Shown here: piece after piece, positions 34,119 to 45,600 of the stretch
How the letters are laid out: every line of letters begins with the position of its first letter
Position numbering within the stretch: the first letter of the stretch is position 1
Assembly (NCBI GenBank): GCA_001574975.1
Contig: KQ965805.1
Span: forward strand, 171,967 to 235,966
Direction of reading: 5' to 3'
From: Gonapodya prolifera JEL478
Taxonomy: Eukaryota; Monoblepharomycota; Monoblepharidomycetes; Monoblepharidales; Gonapodyaceae
DNA: 64,000 nucleotides
The notes under the pieces: model-generated
What the model was told of the DNA's origin: nothing
What the model saw: the letters and a program-made list of their open reading frames with translations, nothing else
Databases searched by the model: none
Translations under genes and position numbers: made by a program

Positions 34119-34851
34119 ATGGCCGCCAGCCACGTCAGCCACGCCCACGAGACGCCCCTCCTCGAGGACGAACACTGTTCTATCTTCGAGGACATATCGT
34201 TATCAAGAGGTTCGTTTTGCCGTTTCCGCCATTTTGGCGTGACTCTAATTCGAATCTTGCGGGCCCAAAGCTATTTCTTCCCCGTCGGCCACAAGACTAT
34301 TCGGTTCTCTACAATTCATTCCATCAATACACATGGGGGGTCGGCCTGTCGCCGATTCAGATGAAGGAGTGGGGTGAGTCGTGTTCGGCCATTCCACGTG
34401 TTGAGGGCCGTCTTGGCGCCAAGGGGATACACTCTGACCGCGATTCATCTCGCTACCTCCGCAAACGCATCCGTCACCATCGCACATGACCCCGTCCGTC
34501 GGACGTCAAAAGGAATGGGTCTCTCCAACATTTGGTGGGCACTCGACTGGGACCGCGCGGGTATCCAGCTTACGGGACCAGCGCCGGAGTTGGAACTGAT
34601 TATCATCAAGGTCGAGCATGATGTGATTCGGAAGGTGGGCAGCCGTCTTGTCGGTTTGCGGTTGTGTCGACTGATATTTAGTTGAACTTGCAATCCTGCG
34701 TCACAACCCGGCCCGATAATTCTTCCCACTCTTACAGGGTTTTTCGGTCTCCCGCAAGTCGGACGCCTTGGCTCTGTTGTGGAAGCTCGTGCCTGGCGCT
34801 TTTGAGAAGGGATCCAACGAATTGATCCAGCTGAGCACCAAGAAGGATTAA
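34119..34851 (+). CDS. PH-like small protein, copy 2
   Basis: Start MAASHVSHAHETPLLEDEHC, then a YFFPVGHKTIRFSTI exon, the WG splice, MGLSNIWWALDWDRAGIQLT and ELELIIIKVEHDVIRK, and a last exon GFSVSRKSDALALLWKLVPG ending at 34851. The second half is intact in this copy. Compared with copy 1, exon 1 lacks one base before ATCAAGAG and exon 2 lacks one base in a run of six G; if real, these break the frame. Homopolymer errors are plausible for the second. A PH-like fold would suggest membrane or protein binding, but no function is established. Confidence 0.5.
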
Positions 34852-35135
34852 ATTTATTGGAATTCGATATAGACGTACGAAAAATATGCAGTGTAGAGCG
34901 AAAATTCGCGATAAGAAGGTTTGAAGAACACAGACCGTCAGTTGGATCAGTGCCTTATTGCAGGCGCCAGTAGCAATTACATTAATCTACAGGACCTCTT
35001 GCCGTCGTATTTTTGCGAGTAAACTTCTCTCCCTACACTTTCTTTCCATTTCCAGCATCGACGCCACCTCGGTCGGATCTTGCGGGTGAACCTCCCCTGC
35101 CTCTCCCTTTGCCCCCAACGAAAAAGTTGTCCACG

Positions 35136-38100
35136 ATGCTGCGACCGCGTGCCAGCTCCAAGGGCCCGTCGACGCAGCTGGAGATGATGATCACGATCAC
35201 CGAGGACGAGCTGAGACTCGCGCGGGTATGTCGAGGGACTTGCTCGCCCCATGCAAGATCCGCGATCGCTCACCGTTTTCTCACTCACGGCACATCGTAT
35301 GGGCAGATGGGATACCAGCAAGGTGTGTTTTTGTGTGTGCATCGGCTGACTTCGGGTGATCCAAATTTCTGGCGACATATAATTGTCGGCATCGACTTGT
35401 CGAAGAGTTCCGCAGGACCTTCAAATGGATGTACGTCTCCCCCACCTCATTACCCTTCTTCCTTCTCTTTAAACTCACCCACGACCTTCCATCTACCTTA
35501 CCAAAGCCACAACTTCGGCTTCTCCTTGTCCCACATGTGTCCGCTGCTCATCACCAGCTTTTACCCGACCGCGGTCCACTACGGAGGACCGAGCGGAGCC
35601 CTATACACATGGTTGGCTGCTAGCGCGCTACATCTGTGTGGTGAGTGGTCGCACGGGTGTGTTGGACCTTCCAAACTCACCAAACTTGGTTGACCCCACC
35701 AACCCCTCGACCACTGACACGAACCTCTACCAGTATCGTTCTCCCTTGCCGAAATATGCTCGGCCTGGCCATCATCCGGTGGCCTCTGTGAGTGGACAGA
35801 TCTCGCCTTGCCTTTTCACACCTGGCGAGGGACGTTTATTGACGCTAGCCACTCTACTTCCAGACTACTGGAGCGCAAAACTCGGTGGCCCCCGGTACGG
35901 CCCCATCCTCTCGTAAGATCTGCCTCTCTGCTTAGTGCCACGCCCTGCCTGACTCCACCTCTGTCATTACCTGCCATCTACCAGGTGGTACACCGCTTAC
36001 CTCAACCTCTTTGGCGAGGTCGGCGCCCTCGCCAGCTACGCCTTCGGGCTCTCCCTCGTCATCTTTTCTTGCGCATCGTGTGAGTCTCTTATTTCACCCT
36101 CCCCTCAATGCCCAGTTGGCCGCAAGGCAAGTTGTCGTGCACCTTGGGCAAAGTGCTCACCACATCCCCCCTTTGCCCCTTCCAGTCTACACCCCCGACT
36201 TCGAAGCCGCCCAATGGCAAGTCGGGCTGCTGTCCGTCGTCTTTGTCGTCATGTGGGGGCTCATCAACAGCTCCAACGATACTTTTCTTGCGAGGATCAT
36301 GGAAGTCGGTAAGTGCGGTCGCTCAATGTCATGTCCTGCTACAAGGTTGACGTCAATAACGGTGCTTGGCACTTGCTAGCTATATTTTTCCAAGTCCTGG
36401 GTTGCGTGAGTCCCCTAATACAGCTTGAAGCTTCACCCTCACGCCCACCCGCTCAAATCATACGCATTTCCTTCCACCTCCCCCGCAGCTCATTGTCGTC
36501 ATTACTCTCCTCGCCTCTGCCCCCCTACACCAAGTCCGTGTTATGTTCCCTGCGCCTGTTCTTCCCTCATCCATCTCACCTTGTTCTCGCCTCCCACACC
36601 TGTCTCCCCCCCCCTACGAACCCAGACTCCATCCTTCATCTTCGCCACATTTGCGCAGCCGGATGAAGAGGAACACGACATGCACGTGCACTTGTATGCC
36701 ACCCTTATTAATATTTCATTTCCGTCGTGGGTTTATATCGGTGAGTTGGCTCCCTGCCGTGCCCCATAACCAAAAACATGCTCATGAATTGGTCATTGAC
36801 GCTCCAGGCTACGACTCCTCTGCACATATTTCCGAAGGTACTTTTTTCTTCTTTCCGCCCTTTCACCCCCACTGACACCACACACTCACACCCGTCGCCG
36901 TCCCCCCACCACCATCCACCTCAACAGAAACCGTCAACGCCTACAAGGGCGTCTCCAAAAGCATCGTTTACTCCATCATGCTTACGTCCGTGCTCGGCTT
37001 TCTTCTTGTCATCAGTACGTAGCGTATTTCGGGCGCCCCACTTCCCTGTTCCGTTTACAGAAGACGTGACGGTCAAATCGTCCCCACCCCCACCCCCCAC
37101 CCACCGGCACCCTTTCGCAGGCCTGAGCTCCACTATCCAAACCCCCGACCTCATCGGCGATAACCCTTTCTTCTCCTATTCGCCCATCTTGCCATTCAGT
37201 GGTAAGGTCCTCCATGAGGTTTTACGTGTAGTCCACGGTCATTCCTCACCCCGTCCCTCGTTCCATTCTCTATCTTCCATCCATCCTTCCCCCTATGCTA
37301 AACATCAACCGCCAAACAACAGACGCGACCCAAAACCCTCCACTCGCCTTCTTCCTGTCGTCACTCGTGGCAGCGGCCATGTTCTTTGGCGGGCTGGCTG
37401 TCAATACTGTGTGAGTACTGTATTTGCCTTCTTACCACAGGAGTGCACGTACACCACATCGATTCCAATTCTCCACACCCTTTCCCACCACTACCCCAAC
37501 AGAAACTCTCGCATGAGTAAGTTCCCGTGCCCCCTTCCCCTTTCACACACCCAAATACACACCCACCCAATCCCCAGTGTTCGCCTTCGCCCGCGACGAC
37601 GGTTTCGGCCGCTACCTATCCGCCAAACTCCGGGTCATGCATCCTAAGACGCGCGTCCCGTTACATGCCGTGTGGGCGGGCTGCGCTCGTGAGTTTTCAA
37701 TTCCCATGCATTCACCGACTGCCACCTTCCTCGCTGACCGATCCATACGACCAACCCCACTGCTCGCCTCCCCGCATCACCAGTCGCAATTGTCCTCCTC
37801 GCGCTTTCGTTCGGCGTGCCCTACGGAGGCGTGCAGGGCACGCTGTCGATCTCGACGGTGGGGTTGTTGTTGGCGGTAGGTCGGAGATTGTTTCGAGCGT
37901 TCGAGCGTTGCCGCGGTTGCAGCTTTCTGACGAGGTGTGTGGGTGCCGTGCATGTGTAGTATGCAATTCCCATTTTTGCCAAAGTCGCGATTAAAAGTGG
38001 GGGTTTTGAGGTGAGTTAGGCGCTTCAAGGGGACAGTCTGCGTGATTCAGCTCTTCTCACTCCACGTTGTGATCCCCTCCGGCACCAGCCCGGCGAGTTC

Positions 38101-38626
38101 ACTTTGGGGTCCCGGCTATCAATTTTTATGGGCTGGACGGCGGTACTATGGGTGCTGTTCTTGATTGTCGTGCTGTGTCTTCCGTCGTGAGTTGAAGCAA
38201 CGCCGCCATCGAATCAATGTCACGTCGCGTCTGAAGCAATGTCACGCTGCTTACCTCGGGCGGGCCGAACAAACCCCTACTCAAGCGATTTCCCAATCAC
38301 GCCGGATAATTTCAACTTCTCGAGCGTGGTGCTTGTTGCAGTCCTTGTGTTCATCGTAAGTGTTTCAACTCCTCCTTTCCATGGACACTTTCGGAACGAC
38401 CAACTACTCTCCCCCCTTTCTCCACCGGCAGACCCTCGCCTGGCTCATCACCGCCCGTCGCTGGTACACGGGCCCCGTCCGCCGCGTGGACGAGTTCAGC
38501 GTCGCCGCGATGGAGCGCAGCATCATGGCCGCCAAGGACGCGTTGGCAGAAATTGGACATCTGTCCCATGTTGCGGTGGGGGACGTGGGGGATGGGCGCG
38601 CGGCGTCGTATGCAAGGATGTCGTGA
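35136..38626 (+). CDS. APC-family amino-acid/GABA permease
   Basis: A membrane transporter split into many short exons separated by introns of about 50-150 bases. Readable exon order: MLRPRASSKGPSTQL; MGYQQEFRRTFKWM; HNFGFSLSHMCPLL then YGGPSGALYTWLAA; VSFSLAEICSAWPSSGGLYYW; GPRYGPILSWYTAYLNLFGE; QVGLLSVVFVVMWGLINSSN; AIFFQVLG; LIVVITLLAS; TPSFIFATFAQPDEEEHDM; GYDSSAHISEETVNAYKGVS; SIVYSIMLTSVLGFLLVI; PPLAFFLSSLVAAAMFF; MFAFARDDGFGRYLSAKLR; HAVWAGCA. EICSA.P..GG.YYW and G.D...H.SEET.NA are hallmarks of the yeast Uga4/Hnm1-type subgroup. The model is complete, with a short tail ending at 38626. Individual exon borders were not all fitted. The substrate could be GABA, choline or other amines. 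Confidence 0.88.
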
Positions 38627-39610
38627 GGTGTGAGAGGTTGTGCGTGTGGAAGGCGTATGTACAGGTTGAAGTGGTACATGGTTTTTGTAATTCTTATTTC
38701 TTGGAGACATTGTAATGTAGACATGAGGTAAATACTGTCTATAATTCGTCGCTCGTTGCTTTCAATAACTTGAGTTCATATCAATGTTCTGCAGCTGGTA
38801 ATTGGCAACAACGGAACGACGCATTACGGCTGTGATACTTATGCTGGTTCAAACTATGGCTATGTATAACGCCCCGTGCGGTATAAGGCGATGGGGCGGC
38901 TTTGCACCGCATTTCGTGATGAGAGGCCAATACATAGTCGAAGCTGTGCAATGTTTTTTTTGTAACTCATACATCGTAGCTTATCAAAAACGACCAAATC
39001 ATGTCGTGCTTTGTTGGGGAAGATGCTAACGTGCACTTTTGCTACGCTACGCTCACTTCACCGACAACAAGGGCAATAAATGTTGGAGCCCAAGTAGTTT
39101 CTCGAGTTCACAGACCCCCGGATTACCCTTCACCTCCACGCCACGCTTCCTCTTCTCTATGTTTTCTCGTGGCCCTGTTATTCGAATGCAAATCCACGTT
39201 AACTTATATATTAGCGGCCAAGTTATAGGACTCACAAATCGGCTCCTGGGTTTGTGGAAATGCACTATTTATTCCCGCTGCCACTTTGCTTGTGTGCTTC
39301 ATATTTGTGAAAATAAAATTTTGCGCAACCTCCCTATTACACGCCGAGGCAGATCGCAGTTCCAAGAAAAAGAAAGGGTGTTCGCGGTGTGGCGGAGTGA
39401 GTCGCCTAAACCTGTTTACATTCCGCACCCTCAGCAACCCTCAGAAACCCCCGTCCGAGTCCCAGCACACGGCCTCAGTCTGGTTGCATTCGCTGCACAC
39501 GCTGCACTATCCCTACCACCGGTAAGCGTCCTCCTCTTCCGCCTTGGTCTCCCTCGCCCGCCCGTTCGTTAAAATTACGGAATCGAACCGACTGCCCACA
39601 GCAATCGCTA
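38627..39610. other. intergenic region
   Basis: The 3' flank of the permease and the upstream region of the next gene. I see no supported gene or repeat here. Confidence 0.5.
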
Positions 39611-40450
39611 ATGTCTGGCCAGGGACACGTCGACACAGACACCTCCAGCCAGACCTCAGCCTGGCGTAAACCGTACTCACCTCGACACGCCTCGCGTGAC
39701 CGGCAGGAGACGTCCGACAACGGCAAATTGGACACGGATCGGTCCACTCCTCCGGCTCGCGTGTCCGGTAGCAGGCGATCGTATTACGGAGATGACACGA
39801 CAGACACCGACAGCTCCGCTGCTGCGCACCGGCGTCCTGGCGGAAGTACGGTCAGCCGCAGCGACAATTGGAATACCGACACATCCACGCCTGCACAACA
39901 GAGACTGTCCAGACTTTCCCGCGGGATGGTTGGCGCGGACGATCAGATGGACGTTGATAAATCAACACCTACACAACGGTACCAGGTTCCTGGCGGAATG
40001 GTTGGCGCGGACGTGGACGACAGCTCTGGTACAGAAAAGTCCGCCCCGCCACCACGCAACCTCGCTTCGGGCGGAGCGTTTGGTGGATCGAGCTACAGAG
40101 ATGAAATCGAGCATTCAAGGCCACCCCCCAAGCGCGGGGTCTCGCCCCGTGCTAGACGAGATGACATCGAGAGCTCCTCTCCGCTACCACACCTCTCTTC
40201 GGGTGGAACCTTGGGCGGCTCCAACGGTTGGGGCGGTCTGGCCGGGCACCGGACGACACAGGTAGACGAGTCCGGGCCCGGAGGAATTTGGCCCAAACGA
40301 GGACTATCCCCCCGCCCGCAGGCTTTGACAGACGACGCGAGCCCGGCTGGAACGTGGTCCGTAAGGGGACCCTCCCCGAGACCGGGGCAAGGGTACAGAC
40401 GCGACGACCCGATGGACGCGGACTCGTCGGTGCTGTTTAAACGGAGGTAG
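39611..40450 (+). CDS. disordered protein built from degenerate Asp-Ser-Pro repeats
   Basis: A single open frame of 279 residues with no hydrophobic core. About ten degenerate units of 20-30 residues carry a [acidic/hydrophobic]-D-T/V-D-x-S-T/S-x-P core: VDTDTSSQT, LDTDRSTPP, TDTDSSAAA, WNTDTSTPA, MDVDKSTPT, GTEKSAPPP, DIESSSPLP, VDESGPGG, TDDASPAGT and MDADSSVLF. These alternate with Arg/Gly-rich linkers (LSRGMVGADD, GGMVGADVDD, KRGVSPRAR, KRGLSPRP). The pattern suggests expansion by internal duplication and many possible phosphorylation sites. It is probably nuclear or cytoskeletal; no domain is recognised. An upstream exon is possible. Confidence 0.6.
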   Translation: MSGQGHVDTDTSSQTSAWRKPYSPRHASRDRQETSDNGKLDTDRSTPPARVSGSRRSYYGDDTTDTDSSAAAHRRPGGSTVSRSDNWNTDTSTPAQQRLSRLSRGMVGADDQMDVDKSTPTQRYQVPGGMVGADVDDSSGTEKSAPPPRNLASGGAFGGSSYRDEIEHSRPPPKRGVSPRARRDDIESSSPLPHLSSGGTLGGSNGWGGLAGHRTTQVDESGPGGIWPKRGLSPRPQALTDDASPAGTWSVRGPSPRPGQGYRRDDPMDADSSVLFKRR

Positions 40451-40959
40451 AGGGGAGAGGGGAGAAGAGGGGACGTGGCAGCCGGCATAGTTATGTTGCA
40501 GTCGTGGGTGGCCGGTGGGATGAGGATTTGTCGTCGAGGCAGGCGGAGGAAATTGCCTGCTCCTTTTTGTGGTGCAGGAACGCCGAGCGGGAAGTGGGGA
40601 GCACAACGTGGAGGAAGGCATTCTAAATTACCAAAGAAGATCGTGTCGTCGGCTCTTTTACCTACAAATCAACCCCCGTGATGCTTAAAGTATCGCCATT
40701 CCCCCAATTCCTCAAACCAATAAGAGCCGAAAATTTGTCTTAAAACAGCTGTTTATGTAATTTAAACGTATCAAACAGTGTGAAGAACATATTCATATTC
40801 GTTCGCGATCAACAAGCTATCATCCCCACGTTCCTGACTTTGACAAAGCAAAGAGATCGACACCGCTCAAGTACCCTACATACTCCGCACAGGAAGCGTC
40901 AGCGACACGGCTTGTGCGACAGGGCTGGATCCCTAGACGTGCAGAAAAGGTCATCGACA

Positions 40960-42366
40960 ACGTCACGCATTGCATTGTTCTCTCAACGTCTCCCTGTCCC
41001 TCGCTCCAGACTCACCTGCTGACCCCCCACCTGCCGCGGCAAAATCCCCTGGCCCTGCCTCGCCAAATCCCTCGCACCCGCACTCGAGGCCGCGGCTGGA
41101 GTCGTTATGGGTGCCGGGGAAGGTACATCCAGCAAAAGGGCTCAACGTTGTTTGAAGAGTGAAATGGAACACGGACTCACCCATGATCCCGAAATAAAAC
41201 CACCCGGTAAGAGGATGAAGAATGCTATATGCTGACACGACGCCCCCTTTCACAAGCTGCACGCGCACACAGCAGGGGTTGTTGATCTTTACAACAAGAA
41301 CAAAGAATCGCACTGGCAAGGGGCAGACTCACCCCCGCGCGATCTCAATCCTCCGATGTATTGCCAACCGCCATAAAACGCTCCAAACGCGCCCGTCGCA
41401 CACCCCATCGCCGCGAGCTTCATGAACGCTGTTCTTGGAAATCGCGACCGCCTTCATCCTGTTCCGGAACCACCCTGCACCCGCGGCTTTTGGTTCCCCA
41501 TTGCCACCACTGAGCCCTTGGGCGGGGTCCTCTGTGAAGTTGTCGGTGGCTTCGACGACGCGGAAGTTTGTGCGTGCGATCCGGACGCAGACGAGGATGA
41601 ACAGGGTGATAGTGAGGAGGGAGTTGAGGAGGATGGGCAGGCCAATGGCGAGGGTGAGCTTGTGTGTGTGGGGAGGTATGGTTCATGGGGCGGTTAGTTG
41701 GTGTGTGGTTGTGTGGCGCGCTGACACCACTTGAGATGGAAGGTGGAGCACACGTACCTGCTGCCACCGATCTCCCCTCCTCTCCCCGATATAGCAATTT
41801 GAATCTGTCGTATCCCGCCAGCTCGCGGGGTCCACAAGTTGGGGCAGCGTTGTACCTAGCGGTGCTGCAAAAGGCAGCCCGAGCGTGAGGAGGATCCTCA
41901 CGCTAGCTGGGTACCACGTCCTCCGAATGGAGTCGCTGATGGAGGCGAAGGAGGAGAATGCAAGACTGTTGTGTCGTGGTGATGGAGGACGACGCAAGTT
42001 TTAGTTTCGTTCCCGGGGGGAGCAGTCGCTCACGAGTGCGAGGGAGAACGCACTCAATGAAGTATGCCAGGGTCGCACTAAAGAATCCCACTCCTCCCAG
42101 CGTATTCAAAAACTGGCTGGCGTAGCATGCAGCCCAGGGAGCGCCGTCCATCTCGGGCCATAAAAGCTCTCGCTCAACGCCAATTGGGAGTTTTTTTCTC
42201 TTCCACCTCCGGTGAGCATCAACAGCCAACAAAGCACCTTTCAACCGCACGTACGAATATAATAAGCTGGAGTCCGGGGTAAGCCGCCCCGACCAAGGGT
42301 TCGTCACCGAGGCAACTGCGCACTGCACCAGGCCAGAGTGCAGATGAGGATTACGAGAGCGGACAT
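40960..42366 (-). CDS. putative receptor-like multi-pass membrane protein
   Basis: Minus-strand model: exon 1 from 42366 encodes a signal-peptide-like start (MSALVILICTLAWCSAQLP). The exon starting LLYSYVRLKG continues to WAACYASQFLNTLGGVGFFS. After the GTGCGT donor the next exon reads AFSSFASISDSIRRTWYPAS then VRILLTLGLPFAAPLG, with DTTDSNCYIGERRGDRWQQ before a splice into LTLAIGLPILLNSLLTITLF. Further helices are FMKLAAMGCATGAFGAFYGG and SAYSILHPLTGWFYFGIM. A helix, then a Cys-bearing loop (NCYIG), then a long helix recalls cAMP-type or Frizzled-type receptors. Before FMKLAA one base is in excess (near 41425). The 3' end was not resolved. Confidence 0.5.
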
Positions 42367-42649
42367 GGTGCAGGAGAGTGGAGATGGAACATGCGCTGTG
42401 GGGAACGGGACAAGGGTCGATCAGGTATGAGTCCCATACTCGCCGATCTGTGAAGGTGAGGGCTGCCTTTTCGAGTCGCCCACAGTTGATCTCGGGTGCA
42501 ATTCTATTGATTTCATGCGGTTCACAAGTATTCTATTCGGGAGTTGTACCCTCAACCCAGGGTTGATGTATGTGTCTTCCTTGTGACAATCACAGAGTTA
42601 CAGTACCTACGTTCCCATATGTACGAAGAGCGCTCACAATTACGACTTT

Positions 42650-45600
42650 GAATTTTAGCTCCAAAGATAGTGCAGCATTGTGTTTATAAAGAAAGCACTT
42701 AATGGGAAGCTGTATCGCCTGTGCTGCAATGAATCCTCATCCCCCAACGAAAATCTCGTGCTTGCATAATTGCTCCGGTAGATCCCGTCCAGCAGCTTAA
42801 TGACAAGCCAAAAACAAAAAGAGAAAAGGAGGGGAAGCTTCTGTTGTGACACGTGAGTGTATGTAAATGTGCCAGAGTTATGGTGCTCTCTTTCATCAAA
42901 CTTGACGTCACGCTACAATCGCAAATTCAGCTTTCTATCCCAATGAAGCCCAAGAATCACACAATCACACGTTGGTATCTCTGTTGTCTTCCTGGTTACA
43001 ATTCATCGCTTGCAGGTAAACAAGAGGTAAAACGAAAGATGGTAGGCGACATACCATAATTGAATTTTAAGCTTTACTAAGCGATCAGCCACCTACCGAT
43101 AGACGCACAATTTGTGTCAGGCACCAAATCCCCATTCTATGTTGGTGATTGCGATCTTTCAGAACCACATCACTAAGATCAAAATTTACAAAGGGGAGGC
43201 AAATTTGCTTCCAAAATTTTAAAAAACGATGACCATTTTCATTTTGACGATTATATAAGGTGGTGATGCACGGAATTCGAATGATCAACCTCGCATCGTT
43301 TAAAAAGGCAATGTATGCGCCTCGTTGACGTCATCCCACCAGCACTCAAACCTACGGGGAGACAAAGATAGAAACATATATCCCCAACATCAAGACAAAA
43401 CTGAAGATGCTCTGTGTTTGAACCTGCCAGGATCAATGCGTAAAATCATCAGACCCAAAAACAAACATGAGAAGAAGACACGTGAACCCTGACTTACATC
43501 TGAGCAATGGCCTAAGAGTCTAATTACGCCAGTTAAAAAATTCATGCGCGACAAATCTTCCCATGTTGAGGAATTGAATGGGTCGCGCCAAAAAAAAAAA
43601 AAAAGGAACACTGCCGTATCATGACATTCTGCTTAACCGTACGATTTCAAAAGCTGTGCAACTCTGAAACGCGTCCACAACTGGAAGGCATTTCGTCACT
43701 CTTGGCCTTGCTTGCGCCACTGCGAGGGCCGAGCAATTGACTCGTTCATGACCGGGGAAAAAGAAACTTGGTGGGAAAAAAACACACCCTAGGACGAGCT
43801 CCTTCATGTGGAATAAAGCGAAAATGTCTTGATGGTGTGGTATTGTGAAGGTGGAGAATGTTTGATATCGCTGATCTGTGAAAAAGAGGTACCTTGAGAA
43901 GAACAAGCAATCCATGGATTTCACGCAGCGTGCACTTACATTGTTCGGAGATCACAACTCTGTGAAATACATCTGATGAGCAAATAAATTTGGTATGAAG
44001 ACGTTGCAACTCATTTGAGACTAAAAAGGTTGAATCGTACTGAGCATAGTGAATTTACCATGATCAAGGGGCTCGCCAGAGTGTGACTAGTAGAGAAGAA
44101 GTGTATGATACGTACGATGTTCTTCCACACAACCGGGCACTGTCAGGCGAGCAAGACTGCTCAATGTATAGGCCCAGGAGTCGGACGGACCTCCTGTTGC
44201 TTGACGTCAAGTCAAAACGATAAACTGTGTTTCTGACCTATGACCATTACCGGCTGTCAAAATACAGATCTCAGGATACTGGCTCAAGTAACATGCACTC
44301 GCAATCCACCCTTATGCGCGGCAAAGTTTCCCTCGGGAAGCGAGGACAGGTTGCGCCAAAATCATGTGCTGTTGAGTCGCAAAAGTGCCACCCTTCACCG
44401 CTGACTGTGTCAGCCATTCAACCGTGCACGTTTCTCAAAGGCGCTGATCGGAATGCTTGCGGGACTTTGACAGCTGTGAGGTCCGCTCCCTTGCCAAGAC
44501 AAGCCAAAAGTTAGAACGCTCGCAACTGCTCTGTAATCTCGCTGAGAGCAATGTCAGGCAATGATCTAAGCAAAACTTCTACTGATAATCAAGACTGGAG
44601 TCTGCACAGTATGTATTTCAGAGCGAGGGAACTTCATACTGACGTAACGCCAAAATTGAGTGGTCGAGTTCGAAACGAAGCCTTAAATCACCGCATCGGC
44701 CCTTATAGAGCGTCGTGGCACACCGCACGCCACTCTAAAGCATAAAGCGACATATGTGCAAAGCAGCATACTTGAATCGCATCGGTAGTTGGATGAACTC
44801 CAGATCTCTTGAAGGCAAGTCAAAACACCGAAATGTGGACCACATGTCTACCTTCCCCTCAGTCCAAAAACAAGGGAGAGGATAGAGCATATGAACAACA
44901 CTCTAATCTAAAGCAAGCACATTGACAAACTTAAGGCTGAGCCGTGTGCGGGAACTGTTTTCTCCTCGGGACATATATACGGATCGAGGTTGAAAATCAT
45001 TTACAATCCCGTCTGCTGTGCCACTGTGTATCCAGGAGCTCTTGGGAGAATGACCGTTGCTTGCGCAGCTGCGAGAGCCGGGTGGTCTGTTACCCTGTCG
45101 CGAGTACAAGCAGAAAGATGGGTCGAAGCAAAGGCCTTGTGAGCAGTTCCGTGGTGAATCACCCCACACCAAGAATTGCATTTCTGTGTGTCACGTTTTG
45201 AGGCGTCAAGCGATGCGCGTAAATTGAATACAGATTAATGCATGATGGTGGACTCTGACAATACTCGAATTGACGATAAAAGGTATATTACCAGCAAATT
45301 TGTTACAGATAGTGCGCTGTAAGTGTTTCTAAGGGAAAACTCGTGCACCCCAAAAATAAAGGAAACATATGCGAACTTCGAGATAGTGCCCTTCAATCTG
45401 TGCCGTGTCAGACTTGCAGCGCCACCTGATAAATCGGAGTGGAAACGATGATCTGACCAAGTTGTTTGCCCAGCAGCACGAGGGATGGACTCCAGGTTGC
45501 TTGATGTCAAGCCAAAAAGAAACAGAATCTCGTTTCCGGCCCTTGTTGTAGTAATAACTCGAGTATGAGAGGAAAATACTTATTTCTGTTATGTGAATAA

